Origin: Bacilli bacterium
GTDB lineage: Bacteria > Bacillota_I > Bacilli_A > RFN20 > CAG-826
Direction: 5' to 3'
Assembly (NCBI GenBank): GCA_024408565.1
Contig: JAKSUW010000010.1
Coordinates: forward strand, 1 to 34,623
Length of the DNA stretch: 34,623 nt
The stretch's first letter is position 1, and each line of letters starts with the position of its first letter. A program made the position numbers and the translations under genes. Below are positions 25,650-33,047 of the stretch, piece after piece. Under the pieces are notes generated by a model. That model was not told where the DNA came from and ran no database searches. It was given only the letters and a program-made list of their open reading frames with translations.

Positions 25650-26675
25650 TTATCTCCTTTTAAACTCATTAAGAAAACGAACATCGTTTTGGTAGAAACG
25701 CCGGATATCATCAATTCCGTATTTGAGCATTGCGATTCTTTCTAAACCAACGCCAAAAGCGAAACCACTATATTCTTTCGGATCATAGCCATTAAGTTTT
25801 AAAACGCGTGGATTAACCACCCCTGCACCAAGAATCTCAATATAACCGGTGCCTTTACAAGTTGGGCAACCCTTACCACCGCATTTATCGCAACTCACAT
25901 CCACTTCAACACTTGGTTCAGTGAAAGGGAAATAAGAACTCCGTAACCGGATTTCGCGCTTTTCACCAAAGAGTTTCTTCACAAACGCCTCTAAGGTTTT
26001 CTCTAAGTGACCAAGGTGAATGCCTTTATCAATTAACAATCCTTCGATTTGCATGAATTGATGGGAATGGGTTAAATCATCGTTATCCCGGCGGTAGCAT
26101 TTCCCTGGACAAATAATCCGCACCGGACCGCCTCTAGCTTCTTTCATCGCTCGCGCTTGAGCGGGACTCGTGTGGGTTCTTAATAACATCGTATCGCTTA
26201 GATAGAAGGTATCTTGCATTTCCCGAGCGGGATGGTCTTTTGGAATATTCATTAATTCAAAGTTATATTCATCACTTTCCACATCACTACCTTCATAGAC
26301 TTGGTAGCCCATACCTAAAAAGATTTCGGTAATTTCTTCTTCCACTAACGCTAAAGGATTAACCCCGGCTTTGTTATATGAGTTCGCAGGTAAAGAGATA
26401 TCAATTTTTTCATTTTTTAAACGAGCATCTAACGCTTGTGCGTTAATACTAGCGAGTTTTTCTTCAAAGGCTTTACTAATCGCGTTCCGGGTTTCGTTAA
26501 TCTTTTGGCCAAACGTTTTTCTTTCTTCGGCCGCGAGATTTTTTAGTTCACCCATCTTCTGGTTAATTTCGCTTTTTTTACTTAAAAAAAGATTACGGAC
26601 ACTAGTTAACGCGTCGGAATTCTTCGCGTCATTAATCGCTTTTAAGGCTGCTTGTTTAATCTCATCAAGTTCCAT
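25650..26675 (-). CDS. pheS: Phenylalanine-tRNA ligase alpha subunit
   Basis: 341 residues, the usual length. An N-terminal coiled coil that grips tRNA(Phe) is followed by the class II catalytic core: motif 2 (PGKCYRRDNDDLTHSHQFMQIEG) and motif 3 (GFAFGVGLERIAML), with MLLRTHTSPAQAR between the domains. A cysteine cluster (CDKCGGKGCPTCKG) may bind zinc, as in some bacterial PheS. Strong AAAGGAGG ribosome binding site. First gene of pheS-pheT-yceD-rsmH, controlled by the Phe T-box upstream. Confidence 0.97.
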   Translation of the reverse strand: MELDEIKQAALKAINDAKNSDALTSVRNLFLSKKSEINQKMGELKNLAAEERKTFGQKINETRNAISKAFEEKLASINAQALDARLKNEKIDISLPANSYNKAGVNPLALVEEEITEIFLGMGYQVYEGSDVESDEYNFELMNIPKDHPAREMQDTFYLSDTMLLRTHTSPAQARAMKEARGGPVRIICPGKCYRRDNDDLTHSHQFMQIEGLLIDKGIHLGHLEKTLEAFVKKLFGEKREIRLRSSYFPFTEPSVEVDVSCDKCGGKGCPTCKGTGYIEILGAGVVNPRVLKLNGYDPKEYSGFAFGVGLERIAMLKYGIDDIRRFYQNDVRFLNEFKRR

Positions 26676-26692
26676 AAATACCTCCTTTTAAA

Positions 26693-26889
26693 GAAAAAAA
26701 GATGACACCAGGAACGATTGCTCGCGGTACCATCCTACTTCGTAATTTAATACGCACTTAATTGCTCTACGTTAACCCCGTATTAGGAGACTCCGAGGTG
26801 AATTCATCGCTTTGCTAGTTAGATTATTTTCACTCTCTAATCTTCACTACCACTAGTAAACTTGCGATTACTACTTCTCTTCTACGTCT
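26693..26889 (-). promoter_or_regulatory. Phe T-box riboswitch
   Basis: The leader of pheS carries the T-box core (AGGATGGTACCGCG, a close match to the consensus), a stem I with the AGAGAG-type motif, and a specifier TTC (26802-26800) in GAATTCACC. The Phe codon fits the genes downstream. The terminator pairs GATGGTACC with GGTGTCATC (9 bp) and is followed by seven T. Uncharged tRNA(Phe) should stabilise the antiterminator and switch on the whole pheS-pheT-yceD-rsmH transcript. Confidence 0.93.
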
Positions 26890-26895
26890 AAAATT

Positions 26896-26924
26896 ATTAT
26901 AACTAGTTTATTTTAAGTTGTGAA
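26896..26924 (-). promoter_or_regulatory. Promoter of the pheS T-box transcript
   Basis: TTCACA (26924-26919), 17 bases, TATAAT (26901-26896) on the minus strand. The -35 box lies inside the end of the SpoU methyltransferase gene, so readthrough from that gene is also possible. Confidence 0.7.
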
Positions 26925-27540
26925 GAACAATTGACGCGGCAACACTCACATTTAAAGAATCTATATTCTTTATGGGAATCTTCGTGACGACATCGGCGAG
27001 TGATAAAATTGCCTCATTAACACCCCGGGCTTCGTTACCAAAAACCATCACAAATTGTGGTGATACTTTTAACTTATTAAATAGGGTCGCTCCCTTTAAT
27101 CCGGTTGCAATAATTTGGTGATCTTTTTTTAGTTCACGAAGTAACTTAATATCGCCATAACAAACATTAATATCAAAGATGATGTCTTTAGCGACGGCTA
27201 AACATTTCTCGTTATAGATTGAAACGGAGTGAGGTGACAACACTAAGTCAAAATAACCACATTCTTTCATTAAGTAGATAATTTTACCTAAGTTACTCGG
27301 GTCAGTAATTTCGTCTAAATAAATAATTCTTTTACCAAGTGGCTGACTATTTAGATACTTCACAATCCCCACCACTCCATCGTTAAGTTGATAGGCCGCT
27401 TTTAATAAATGGAGACGTCTCGCTTTATTAATTGATGCTTCATCAAAAACAAGAAAACACTTTTGTTTCACTTGTTCTTTATGTAAACGGAGTTTATTAA
27501 CTTCTTTTAGTTTGGTTTTACTAATCATTTCCATAATCAT
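26908..27540 (-). CDS. SpoU/TrmH-family RNA 2'-O-methyltransferase
   Basis: 210 residues. The SPOUT knot motifs are present: LDEITDPSNLGKII (motif 1), VFGNEARGV (motif 2) and IPIKNIDSLNVSVAASIVLHNL (motif 3), where the SAM-binding knot forms. Members methylate ribose in rRNA or tRNA; the target cannot be told from sequence. In many Bacillota a TrmH-family gene sits just upstream of pheS, as here. It overlaps the end of the preceding metallopeptidase gene. Three in-frame ATGs (27540, 27534, 27528) occur near the start and none has a clear ribosome binding site, so the exact start is uncertain. Confidence 0.88.
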   Translation of the reverse strand: MIMEMISKTKLKEVNKLRLHKEQVKQKCFLVFDEASINKARRLHLLKAAYQLNDGVVGIVKYLNSQPLGKRIIYLDEITDPSNLGKIIYLMKECGYFDLVLSPHSVSIYNEKCLAVAKDIIFDINVCYGDIKLLRELKKDHQIIATGLKGATLFNKLKVSPQFVMVFGNEARGVNEAILSLADVVTKIPIKNIDSLNVSVAASIVLHNLK

Positions 27541-28192
27541 AATGATGATGCGATAACGCCTTGCTTAACGCTTTATAGTTTGGACAATATTGATAGACAA
27601 GCGCATAAAAGTCTTTTGAATGATCAAAGAATTTATCATGGGCAAGTTCATGGACAATTACACTATCAATGATTGGTCCACTATAGTGAACGAGTTGTAA
27701 AGCAAAAGATAATGCCCCCGTATAACGACGGTTTGAACCATAACGGCTATTCATATCTCGTACCGTAATACGATAATGTTTAGTGCCCATTAATTTCTCT
27801 AAGCGTGGTAATTGAGATAATAGATAATCCTTTAATAAACTCTTTAAGAACTCATTTAAATCGATCTGACTTTTTACTTCAATATGATCAGGGAAGACAT
27901 GATTAACACTCGTGATAAGATATGGCATCTTCTTGCCAAAGATATAAACGTAGTTACGACCAATTGCCGGGGTGTATTTATTTTTCTCCGCTTTTTCAAT
28001 GAGACCTGGCGCAAAACGTTCTAGACCAGCGAAGATTTCTTTTTGGCTTGTCCGATATGGCGCGTTGATATTAAAGGTTAACGTTGGCGCATCATAACGA
28101 TAGTTAATGTTACGCATTCTCGGACGAAAATTAATCACGACTTGGTAGTTAGTGAACTCGTAAAGATAGTTAGTAATAATCGGCTCGTGCAT
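27521..28192 (-). CDS. YgjP/DUF45-type metallopeptidase
   Basis: 223 residues. The zinc motif VIVHELAHDKFFDHSKDF (HELAH plus a third His) and the preceding SRYGSNRRYTGALSFALQLV match the YgjP/M48-like DUF45 family, as does CPNYKALSKAL. The substrate is unknown; some members are thought to be cytoplasmic proteases. The start at 28192 (MHEPI) is chosen because a TATAAT ends seven bases before it; an upstream TTG at 28210 would lie before the promoter's -10. The mRNA is probably leaderless. The gene overlaps the SpoU gene, so the two are likely co-expressed. Confidence 0.83.
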   Translation of the reverse strand: MHEPIITNYLYEFTNYQVVINFRPRMRNINYRYDAPTLTFNINAPYRTSQKEIFAGLERFAPGLIEKAEKNKYTPAIGRNYVYIFGKKMPYLITSVNHVFPDHIEVKSQIDLNEFLKSLLKDYLLSQLPRLEKLMGTKHYRITVRDMNSRYGSNRRYTGALSFALQLVHYSGPIIDSVIVHELAHDKFFDHSKDFYALVYQYCPNYKALSKALSHHHYDYGND

Positions 28193-28199
28193 CAAAAAT

Positions 28200-28205
28200 A
28201 TTATA
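28200..28205 (-). promoter_or_regulatory. -10 box of the metallopeptidase gene (leaderless type)
   Basis: TATAAT on the minus strand, ending seven bases from the ATG at 28192, the same spacing as at truB. A possible -35 is TTATCA, 18 bases upstream. There is no ribosome binding site. Confidence 0.5.
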
Positions 28206-28242
28206 AACAATTGGTAAATATTTTGATAACATAAATAGCGTT

Positions 28243-28728
28243 ATGAAAAAGACTCTTGTGAGTGCGTGTCTTGTCGGTGATAAGGTCACTTATGATAAGC
28301 ATGGTCACTATCATCCCCTAATAAAAGAACTCTTAAAATACTACGAACTCGTGCCTTTTTGTCCAGAAGTCGAAGGGGGTTTAAAAATCCCACGGAAGAA
28401 AAGCGAACGCCGGCGGAACGAAGTCAAAAACGAAGTAGGTCTTGACGTCACTAAACAATTTAATCTTGGTGCGGAGAAAGCATTAAATATTTGCCAATAC
28501 CTTAATATTAAGATGGCTATCTTAAAAGAAGATTCACCTTCTTGTGGTGTGCATAAGATTTATAATGGCTTATTCCAAGGCCGCAAAATTCCGGGTCAAG
28601 GTTGGACGACCGAACTATTAACGAAACACGGCATTAAAGTCATTAGCGAAAACGAAATTGAAGATCTCCTCAAAATTAAAAAAGCGGAAGAAGACCGTAA
28701 ACAAGCAAAAGGAAAACCCCAAAAATAA
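28243..28728 (+). CDS. DUF523 family protein
   Basis: 161 residues. It matches DUF523: SACLVGDKVTYDKHG at the start, FCPEVEGGLKIPRK, DVTKQFNLGAEKAL, and AILKEDSPSCG followed by an ending GIKVISENEIEDL. The conserved cysteines (SAC, FCPE, SCG) suggest metal or thiol chemistry; no reaction is established that I can assign from sequence. The tail is Lys/Glu-rich. It is divergent from the metallopeptidase gene, has no ribosome binding site (TAAATA lies five bases before the ATG), and its last codons form the left arm of the terminator hairpin. Confidence 0.88.
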   Translation: MKKTLVSACLVGDKVTYDKHGHYHPLIKELLKYYELVPFCPEVEGGLKIPRKKSERRRNEVKNEVGLDVTKQFNLGAEKALNICQYLNIKMAILKEDSPSCGVHKIYNGLFQGRKIPGQGWTTELLTKHGIKVISENEIEDLLKIKKAEEDRKQAKGKPQK

Positions 28729-28739
28729 GTTGGGGTTTT
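28713..28739. terminator. Bidirectional intrinsic terminator
   Basis: A 10-bp stem, AAAACCCCAA/TTGGGGTTTT, with a 7-base loop that contains the DUF523 stop codon. On plus it ends in TTTT; on minus the right arm is TTTT followed by CCTTTT. It serves DUF523 and the tpiA-BI1-lipoprotein operon that converge here. Confidence 0.8.
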
Positions 28740-28756
28740 CTTAAATTGATTATTAA

Positions 28757-29359
28757 TTACTTAGTAGCGGTAACCGTGAATTCGATTTGATAATCCACTT
28801 CTCTTTCGCGGTCACTTTCTTTTATAAAGCGTCCTACAAAGTGAGCGGTTAAAGTTTTACCATTAACTTCAAATCCGTTATCCACAACGATTTCTTCCTT
28901 CCTGTTACCAAAATCATTACTAATGTGATAAAACACTTCATAATTATCATAACCTTGAGCATAGTTGCCGAAGAAATGATAACCGCTAGCGGTTTTTCCG
29001 TATTGGAAAGCCATATCCATAGTCGATGGACCAGTTTCACGAAGGTTAACTGGATATACGGTTGTTTTTCCTTCATTAACGGTTAGAACCTCAACACCCA
29101 TGTCACCATTAAGACAAACAGCGCCGTTTTTAGTGGGTGTTTTGTCTGAGTATTGAGTAAGGACATCATGAATTGCAGTCTGAATTTCACTAATTTGCGT
29201 AAAGTCAGATTTTTTAAACTCTTCTTCATCACCTTTAGTGAATGTGTAAACGATTTTACTCGCTTCTTGAACTTTATAGTCACCAGCTACACTACCTCCA
29301 CCACACGCAAAAAGCATGGGTGCCACTAATAATGGAAGTACTAATTTTGTTTTATTCAT
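28757..29359 (-). CDS. Putative lipoprotein
   Basis: 200 residues. Signal peptide MNKTKLVLPLLVAPMLFAC has lipobox MLFAC (Cys19), followed by GGG and then GDYKV. The family is not recognised. The mature part looks beta-rich, with repeated aromatic-polar strands (YHFFGNYAQGYDNYEVFYHI) that could form a lipocalin-like or sandwich fold; that is a guess from pattern. It has a strong AAGGAG ribosome binding site that overlaps the stop of the upstream Bax-inhibitor-1 gene, and is the last gene of the tpiA operon before the bidirectional terminator. Confidence 0.78.
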   Translation of the reverse strand: MNKTKLVLPLLVAPMLFACGGGSVAGDYKVQEASKIVYTFTKGDEEEFKKSDFTQISEIQTAIHDVLTQYSDKTPTKNGAVCLNGDMGVEVLTVNEGKTTVYPVNLRETGPSTMDMAFQYGKTASGYHFFGNYAQGYDNYEVFYHISNDFGNRKEEIVVDNGFEVNGKTLTAHFVGRFIKESDREREVDYQIEFTVTATK

Positions 29360-29369
29360 AAAAATCTCC

Positions 29370-30086
29370 TTAGCGGTTATCGCTACTAAAGACCGCGATG
29401 AGTCTTAAGATGTGAAGTAAGATAATAATGAAATCTAAATAGAGATTAAACGCTAAATAAATGGCAAGATTACCTTCACCGGCAAAGCGGGCGCTGATGG
29501 CCTTAATTTGCCAAACATCGTAAGCGGTAATTAGCATGATTGCTATTACGATAATGATACTCGTCACAATATTTTGGATGGCCCAGACTTCTGGCATTAA
29601 GATAGCGAAGATAATATTAAAGAGTGAAGCAAATAACACACTAATTAATAAGCCAAAACCAACAAGCCCCATACCCGAAGCGTTCTTCGCAAACATACCA
29701 ATTAAGCACATCGCGCCAAAGGCTAATGCGGCAATCCCAAAAGCCGAGGCTAATGTCCACCAATTAAGGACAAAACCAAAGCTCGAAATTAAAACGCCCA
29801 TACAAATTGAGTAGAGAATCATTGGAATAAGACTTGCTTTACCCGCCCGGATTGAGGTAATTGCGATAAAGATAGTCAAGAAAAGCTGCGAAATGCTCGC
29901 CACGATTAACATGATCGTGTAAGCCCGCTCATCAATCCCCACCGTATTTAAGATAGCGGATAAGCCAAAGCTTACTGCCACTGTTACCATTAAGAAGGCA
30001 AACATGTATAAGAAGGTCTTAGAGAGAAGACTTCTTTGCCCTTCCTTAGTGTAAGGGGTACTACTATTAAAACTATAAGACGCCAT
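29370..30086 (-). CDS. Bax inhibitor-1/YccA family membrane protein
   Basis: 238 residues with seven hydrophobic segments. It shows the BI-1 pattern: N-terminal TYMFAFLMVTVAVSFG-like first helix (here FLYMFAFLMVTVAVSF), middle helices, and near the end LITAYDVWQIKAI and LAIYLAFNLYLDFIIILLHILRL with the conserved acidic pair. Bacterial relatives (YetJ) are pH-sensitive calcium-leak proteins of the cytoplasmic membrane; the same role here is inferred. It lies 11 bases after tpiA and 10 before the lipoprotein gene. Confidence 0.92.
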   Translation of the reverse strand: MASYSFNSSTPYTKEGQRSLLSKTFLYMFAFLMVTVAVSFGLSAILNTVGIDERAYTIMLIVASISQLFLTIFIAITSIRAGKASLIPMILYSICMGVLISSFGFVLNWWTLASAFGIAALAFGAMCLIGMFAKNASGMGLVGFGLLISVLFASLFNIIFAILMPEVWAIQNIVTSIIIVIAIMLITAYDVWQIKAISARFAGEGNLAIYLAFNLYLDFIIILLHILRLIAVFSSDNR

Positions 30087-30097
30087 AAACTCCTCCT

Positions 30098-30859
30098 TTA
30101 TTGAATAATGTTCATGAGTAAATCGTGGAAACTATCCACCGCGAGTGAGGCACCACCAACAAGGGCACCATCAATATCGGGGGAAGTTAAATATTCTTTA
30201 ATGTTATTAGGCTTTACTGATCCGCCATAAAGGATCCGGATATCATTCGCAGTGCCTTCGCCATAGAGTTCTTTAATTGTGGCGCGGATAAAAGCACAAA
30301 TATCTTGCGCGATTTCTTTGCTCGCGTTTTTGCCAGTGCCAATACTCCAGATTGGCTCATAAGCAATCACAACATTCTTCGCTTTATCACAAGGAATATC
30401 TTTAAAGCCCGCGACGATTTGGTCTTTAATAAAGTTCTTAGTTTCACCTTTTTCATAGGTCTCTAAGGTTTCACCACAACAATATAAAGGCACCATATTT
30501 TGGTTTAAGAGTTTAATCATCTTTTTATTGCAAGCTTGACTCGTTTCGCCATTATAGGTCCGACGTTCGGAGTGACCAATAATCGCCCAAGTAACTTTAA
30601 TCTCTTGAAGCATTTCGGGTGAAACTTCGCCCGTAAATGCGCCACTAGTTTGATCGTTAACGTTTTGGGCGCTAATGATTAAGCCTTTCGGGGCTTTCGC
30701 TTTTACATCTTTTAAAGATAAGAAAGTGGGTGCGACACCTAAATCAATATTGTTCTTTTCAGCGGTATCAACAATGCTGTCGCATTCTTCGACAAACTTA
30801 ACCGCTTCGGCAATGGTCTTGTTCATTTTCCAGTTGCCCATTAATAATTTTTTTCTCAT
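30098..30859 (-). CDS. tpiA: Triosephosphate isomerase
   Basis: Interconverts dihydroxyacetone phosphate and glyceraldehyde 3-phosphate. 253 residues, normal. Motifs: MGNWKMNKT (catalytic Lys), VTWAIIGHSERRT (catalytic His), VVIAYEPIWSIGTGK (catalytic Glu and loop 6) and ILYGGSVKPNN (phosphate binding). It is the first gene of the tpiA-BI1-lipoprotein operon, with promoter TTGTTG-16-TATAAT upstream. Unlike in many Bacillota it is not in one cluster with gap and pgk, which lie 2 kb away beyond a plus-strand gene. Confidence 0.97.
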   Translation of the reverse strand: MRKKLLMGNWKMNKTIAEAVKFVEECDSIVDTAEKNNIDLGVAPTFLSLKDVKAKAPKGLIISAQNVNDQTSGAFTGEVSPEMLQEIKVTWAIIGHSERRTYNGETSQACNKKMIKLLNQNMVPLYCCGETLETYEKGETKNFIKDQIVAGFKDIPCDKAKNVVIAYEPIWSIGTGKNASKEIAQDICAFIRATIKELYGEGTANDIRILYGGSVKPNNIKEYLTSPDIDGALVGGASLAVDSFHDLLMNIIQ

Positions 30860-30892
30860 GCTAAATAAACTCCTTTTTTGGTTTCATCTTAT

Positions 30893-30920
30893 ATTATAAA
30901 CTATTGTTTATGTTCAACAA
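30893..30920 (-). promoter_or_regulatory. Promoter of tpiA
   Basis: TTGTTG (30920-30915), 16 bases, TATAAT (30898-30893) on the minus strand. The -35 overlaps a short inverted repeat (ATTGTT/AACAAT). Transcription would begin near 30886, about 27 bases before the start codon. Confidence 0.65.
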
Positions 30921-30940
30921 TAGAAATCGAATTTCGTGTA

Positions 30941-30968
30941 TTTGTTTTGTATGACTTCATGATACAAT
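30941..30968 (+). promoter_or_regulatory. Promoter of the DUF6273 repeat-protein gene
   Basis: TTTGTT (30941-30946), 16 bases, TACAAT (30963-30968), about 31 bases before the ATG. An inverted repeat TTGTAT/ATACAA spans the spacer and the -10. The ribosome binding site is weak (GAGG). Confidence 0.5.
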
Positions 30969-30999
30969 ATATTAATCTGATTAGACTGAGGCTATTAAC

Positions 31000-32982
31000 A
31001 TGAGCAAAATTATCGAAGGCCACACTTTTGATGAATACCAAGATAAATATGGTAAGAAGTTTGAAAACGGTAAATTAGAATTCGTTCCTTTGAGCAAAGA
31101 TAACCAACTTGATAATGATAAAAATTATTGGAAAATCGATGATAAGAAACCGGGTTATTACGAAATTACTAATAAGAAACCATTGATTTTCTTCTTGGCA
31201 ATCTTAGGTGCGGTTGGGACCGTTACCGCTATTATTGTGACTAGTGTTATGCTAACAAAACCAACACCAATCGGAGATTTTTGTCAATTCACTTTCGATA
31301 GTGAACATTCACAAATCGATGTCGATGGCAAAAAACACCACAAGATAGATATTTCGCTAAAGAAGGGTGAAAAACCGGATGAAATATATTATGTTTATGC
31401 CGATGAGGGCTATGAATTAGAAACTGATCCAGAATTACCAGACATTATTGATTACGAAATAACCGATGGGACTAAAGCTAAATTATCGTTTAATAGCCCA
31501 ATTGTAGAAAACATTACTGTAACGATGCCCACTACTCCAGCTGTTGATAAAGTACAATTTCACTTCTTGGGCAATAATTGCAAAATTGATGTTGATGGCA
31601 AACTGGAACAAGAACATACATTTGAATTAGAAAAAGGCAAAAAGCCAACTGAACCATATAATATTAAAGCCGATACAAATTATGACTTACCAGAAACCAT
31701 AACAGATAAGCCTGATATTATAGATTATTCCCGTGATACATCGGATATCACTAAAGCAACTATTTCATTCAACAGTGCAATTACCGATAACACCGAAGTA
31801 ACAGTTAAAGCGGATCCACAGTTAGTTACTTTCCACTTTACTGGTACAAATTGTAAGATCAAGATTAACGAAGATTATCTAACCGATTACACATTTTCTC
31901 TAGAAAAAGGCAAGAAGCCAACTGAAACATATAATATTAAAGCGAATAATGGTTTTGTATTACCAGCTGAGCCGATATTACCAAGCATCATAACATATAC
32001 AAAAATTGATGATACTAACGCTACCCTAGTTTTTAATAGCGTAATAAACAATAACATTAAAGTTGATAGTATCAAAGCAACTCCGCCGGAAATAAAGAAA
32101 TGGTATACATTTAACAATTGGTGGGATTATTGTTCTTGTAATATTGAAGGCGTAGAGGCTGATGACGAAGACATTGGTCAAACCGTTCAATTAAAAGTAA
32201 ACAATCAAAATCACGATGTTCGTCTAATTGGTCTAGATCACGATGATGAAGTTGATGGTGATGGAAAGATTATTGGCAAAGTCCACACAACTTTCCAATT
32301 CAATAATCTTTTGTGTGATGAAAATGGTTATTCTTTTGGCGTAGTTGAAGATTTTGACCAAGTTTATGAAGCATACAATGCTGATTATTTAAACTCGATA
32401 TTGCGTAAAGATTTAACTGGCAATGGAGCTGGTGAAATTATGTGGTTTCAAAGAGGCGAAGTAAATAGATCAGACAAATATAAAACCACGACAGTAATGG
32501 ATATGCTCCCCAAAGAGCTAAAAAAAGTTTTAAAAGAAGTTAAGAAAGAAATTTATGTCGGCGATACTGAAGAATATGATGAATTTATAAAGACAGATTA
32601 TTGTGATAAATTATTCGTTCCTACTTATCGAGAAATGTTTAAAGAAGGGAGCGAATACGACGGTGATTATTATAGCGATGAAGGCACAACATATGAATAT
32701 TATCTTCTAGATGATTCTACAAGAATATTCAACCAAATTAGCACTGATATATTTGTGGATCCCCCTACTATTTGGGATGTTTTTCTTGAATATGGAGCCG
32801 ATGCACCAGAAAATTGGGCTGGATATTGTAGCGGTGACCATGCTACCGATGCATGCGCTGTGTTCGCTTCTCCAGACTGTTCCCTCAGTTTTCAAAGCGT
32901 TTTATACATTTATTCTAGCACTATACTTCCTATGCCAACTACTACCTATGCTCTTGGCATCACTCCTTGCTTCTGCATTTAA
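31000..32982 (+). CDS. Membrane-anchored repeat protein with DUF6273 domain
   Basis: 660 residues. A cytoplasmic N-terminal segment (1-58, charged) precedes one membrane helix (about 61-86), with no lipobox. Outside follow three repeats of about 85 residues (roughly 96-175, 186-269, 277-355). The second and third carry F-H-F-x-G-x-NC-K-I, LEKGKKPTE and YNIKA, and are close relatives of each other. They resemble the repeats of lipoproteins A and B at the other end of the window. The C-terminal domain (about 380-660) matches DUF6273: VRLIGLDHDDE, TFQFNNLL, LPKELKKVLKEVKKE, CDKLFVPTYREMF, GTTYEYYL, and the end GITPCFCI. The usual W-x-RSP motif is replaced by NWAGYCSGDH. Function unknown; a surface or wall-facing role is likely. 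Confidence 0.82.
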   Translation: MSKIIEGHTFDEYQDKYGKKFENGKLEFVPLSKDNQLDNDKNYWKIDDKKPGYYEITNKKPLIFFLAILGAVGTVTAIIVTSVMLTKPTPIGDFCQFTFDSEHSQIDVDGKKHHKIDISLKKGEKPDEIYYVYADEGYELETDPELPDIIDYEITDGTKAKLSFNSPIVENITVTMPTTPAVDKVQFHFLGNNCKIDVDGKLEQEHTFELEKGKKPTEPYNIKADTNYDLPETITDKPDIIDYSRDTSDITKATISFNSAITDNTEVTVKADPQLVTFHFTGTNCKIKINEDYLTDYTFSLEKGKKPTETYNIKANNGFVLPAEPILPSIITYTKIDDTNATLVFNSVINNNIKVDSIKATPPEIKKWYTFNNWWDYCSCNIEGVEADDEDIGQTVQLKVNNQNHDVRLIGLDHDDEVDGDGKIIGKVHTTFQFNNLLCDENGYSFGVVEDFDQVYEAYNADYLNSILRKDLTGNGAGEIMWFQRGEVNRSDKYKTTTVMDMLPKELKKVLKEVKKEIYVGDTEEYDEFIKTDYCDKLFVPTYREMFKEGSEYDGDYYSDEGTTYEYYLLDDSTRIFNQISTDIFVDPPTIWDVFLEYGADAPENWAGYCSGDHATDACAVFASPDCSLSFQSVLYIYSSTILPMPTTTYALGITPCFCI

Positions 32983-33002
32983 TTGTTTGTGATTTTAATA
33001 AA

Positions 33003-33028
33003 AAATAAGCGCCAAATGGCGCTTATTT
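33003..33028. terminator. Bidirectional intrinsic terminator between the DUF6273 gene and pgk
   Basis: An 11-bp perfect stem (AAATAAGCGCC) with a 4-base loop lies between the convergent genes. On minus, the direction of pgk, it runs into six T; on plus the trailing T-run is short. Confidence 0.85.
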
Positions 33029-33047
33029 AATTGATAGATAGGAATTA

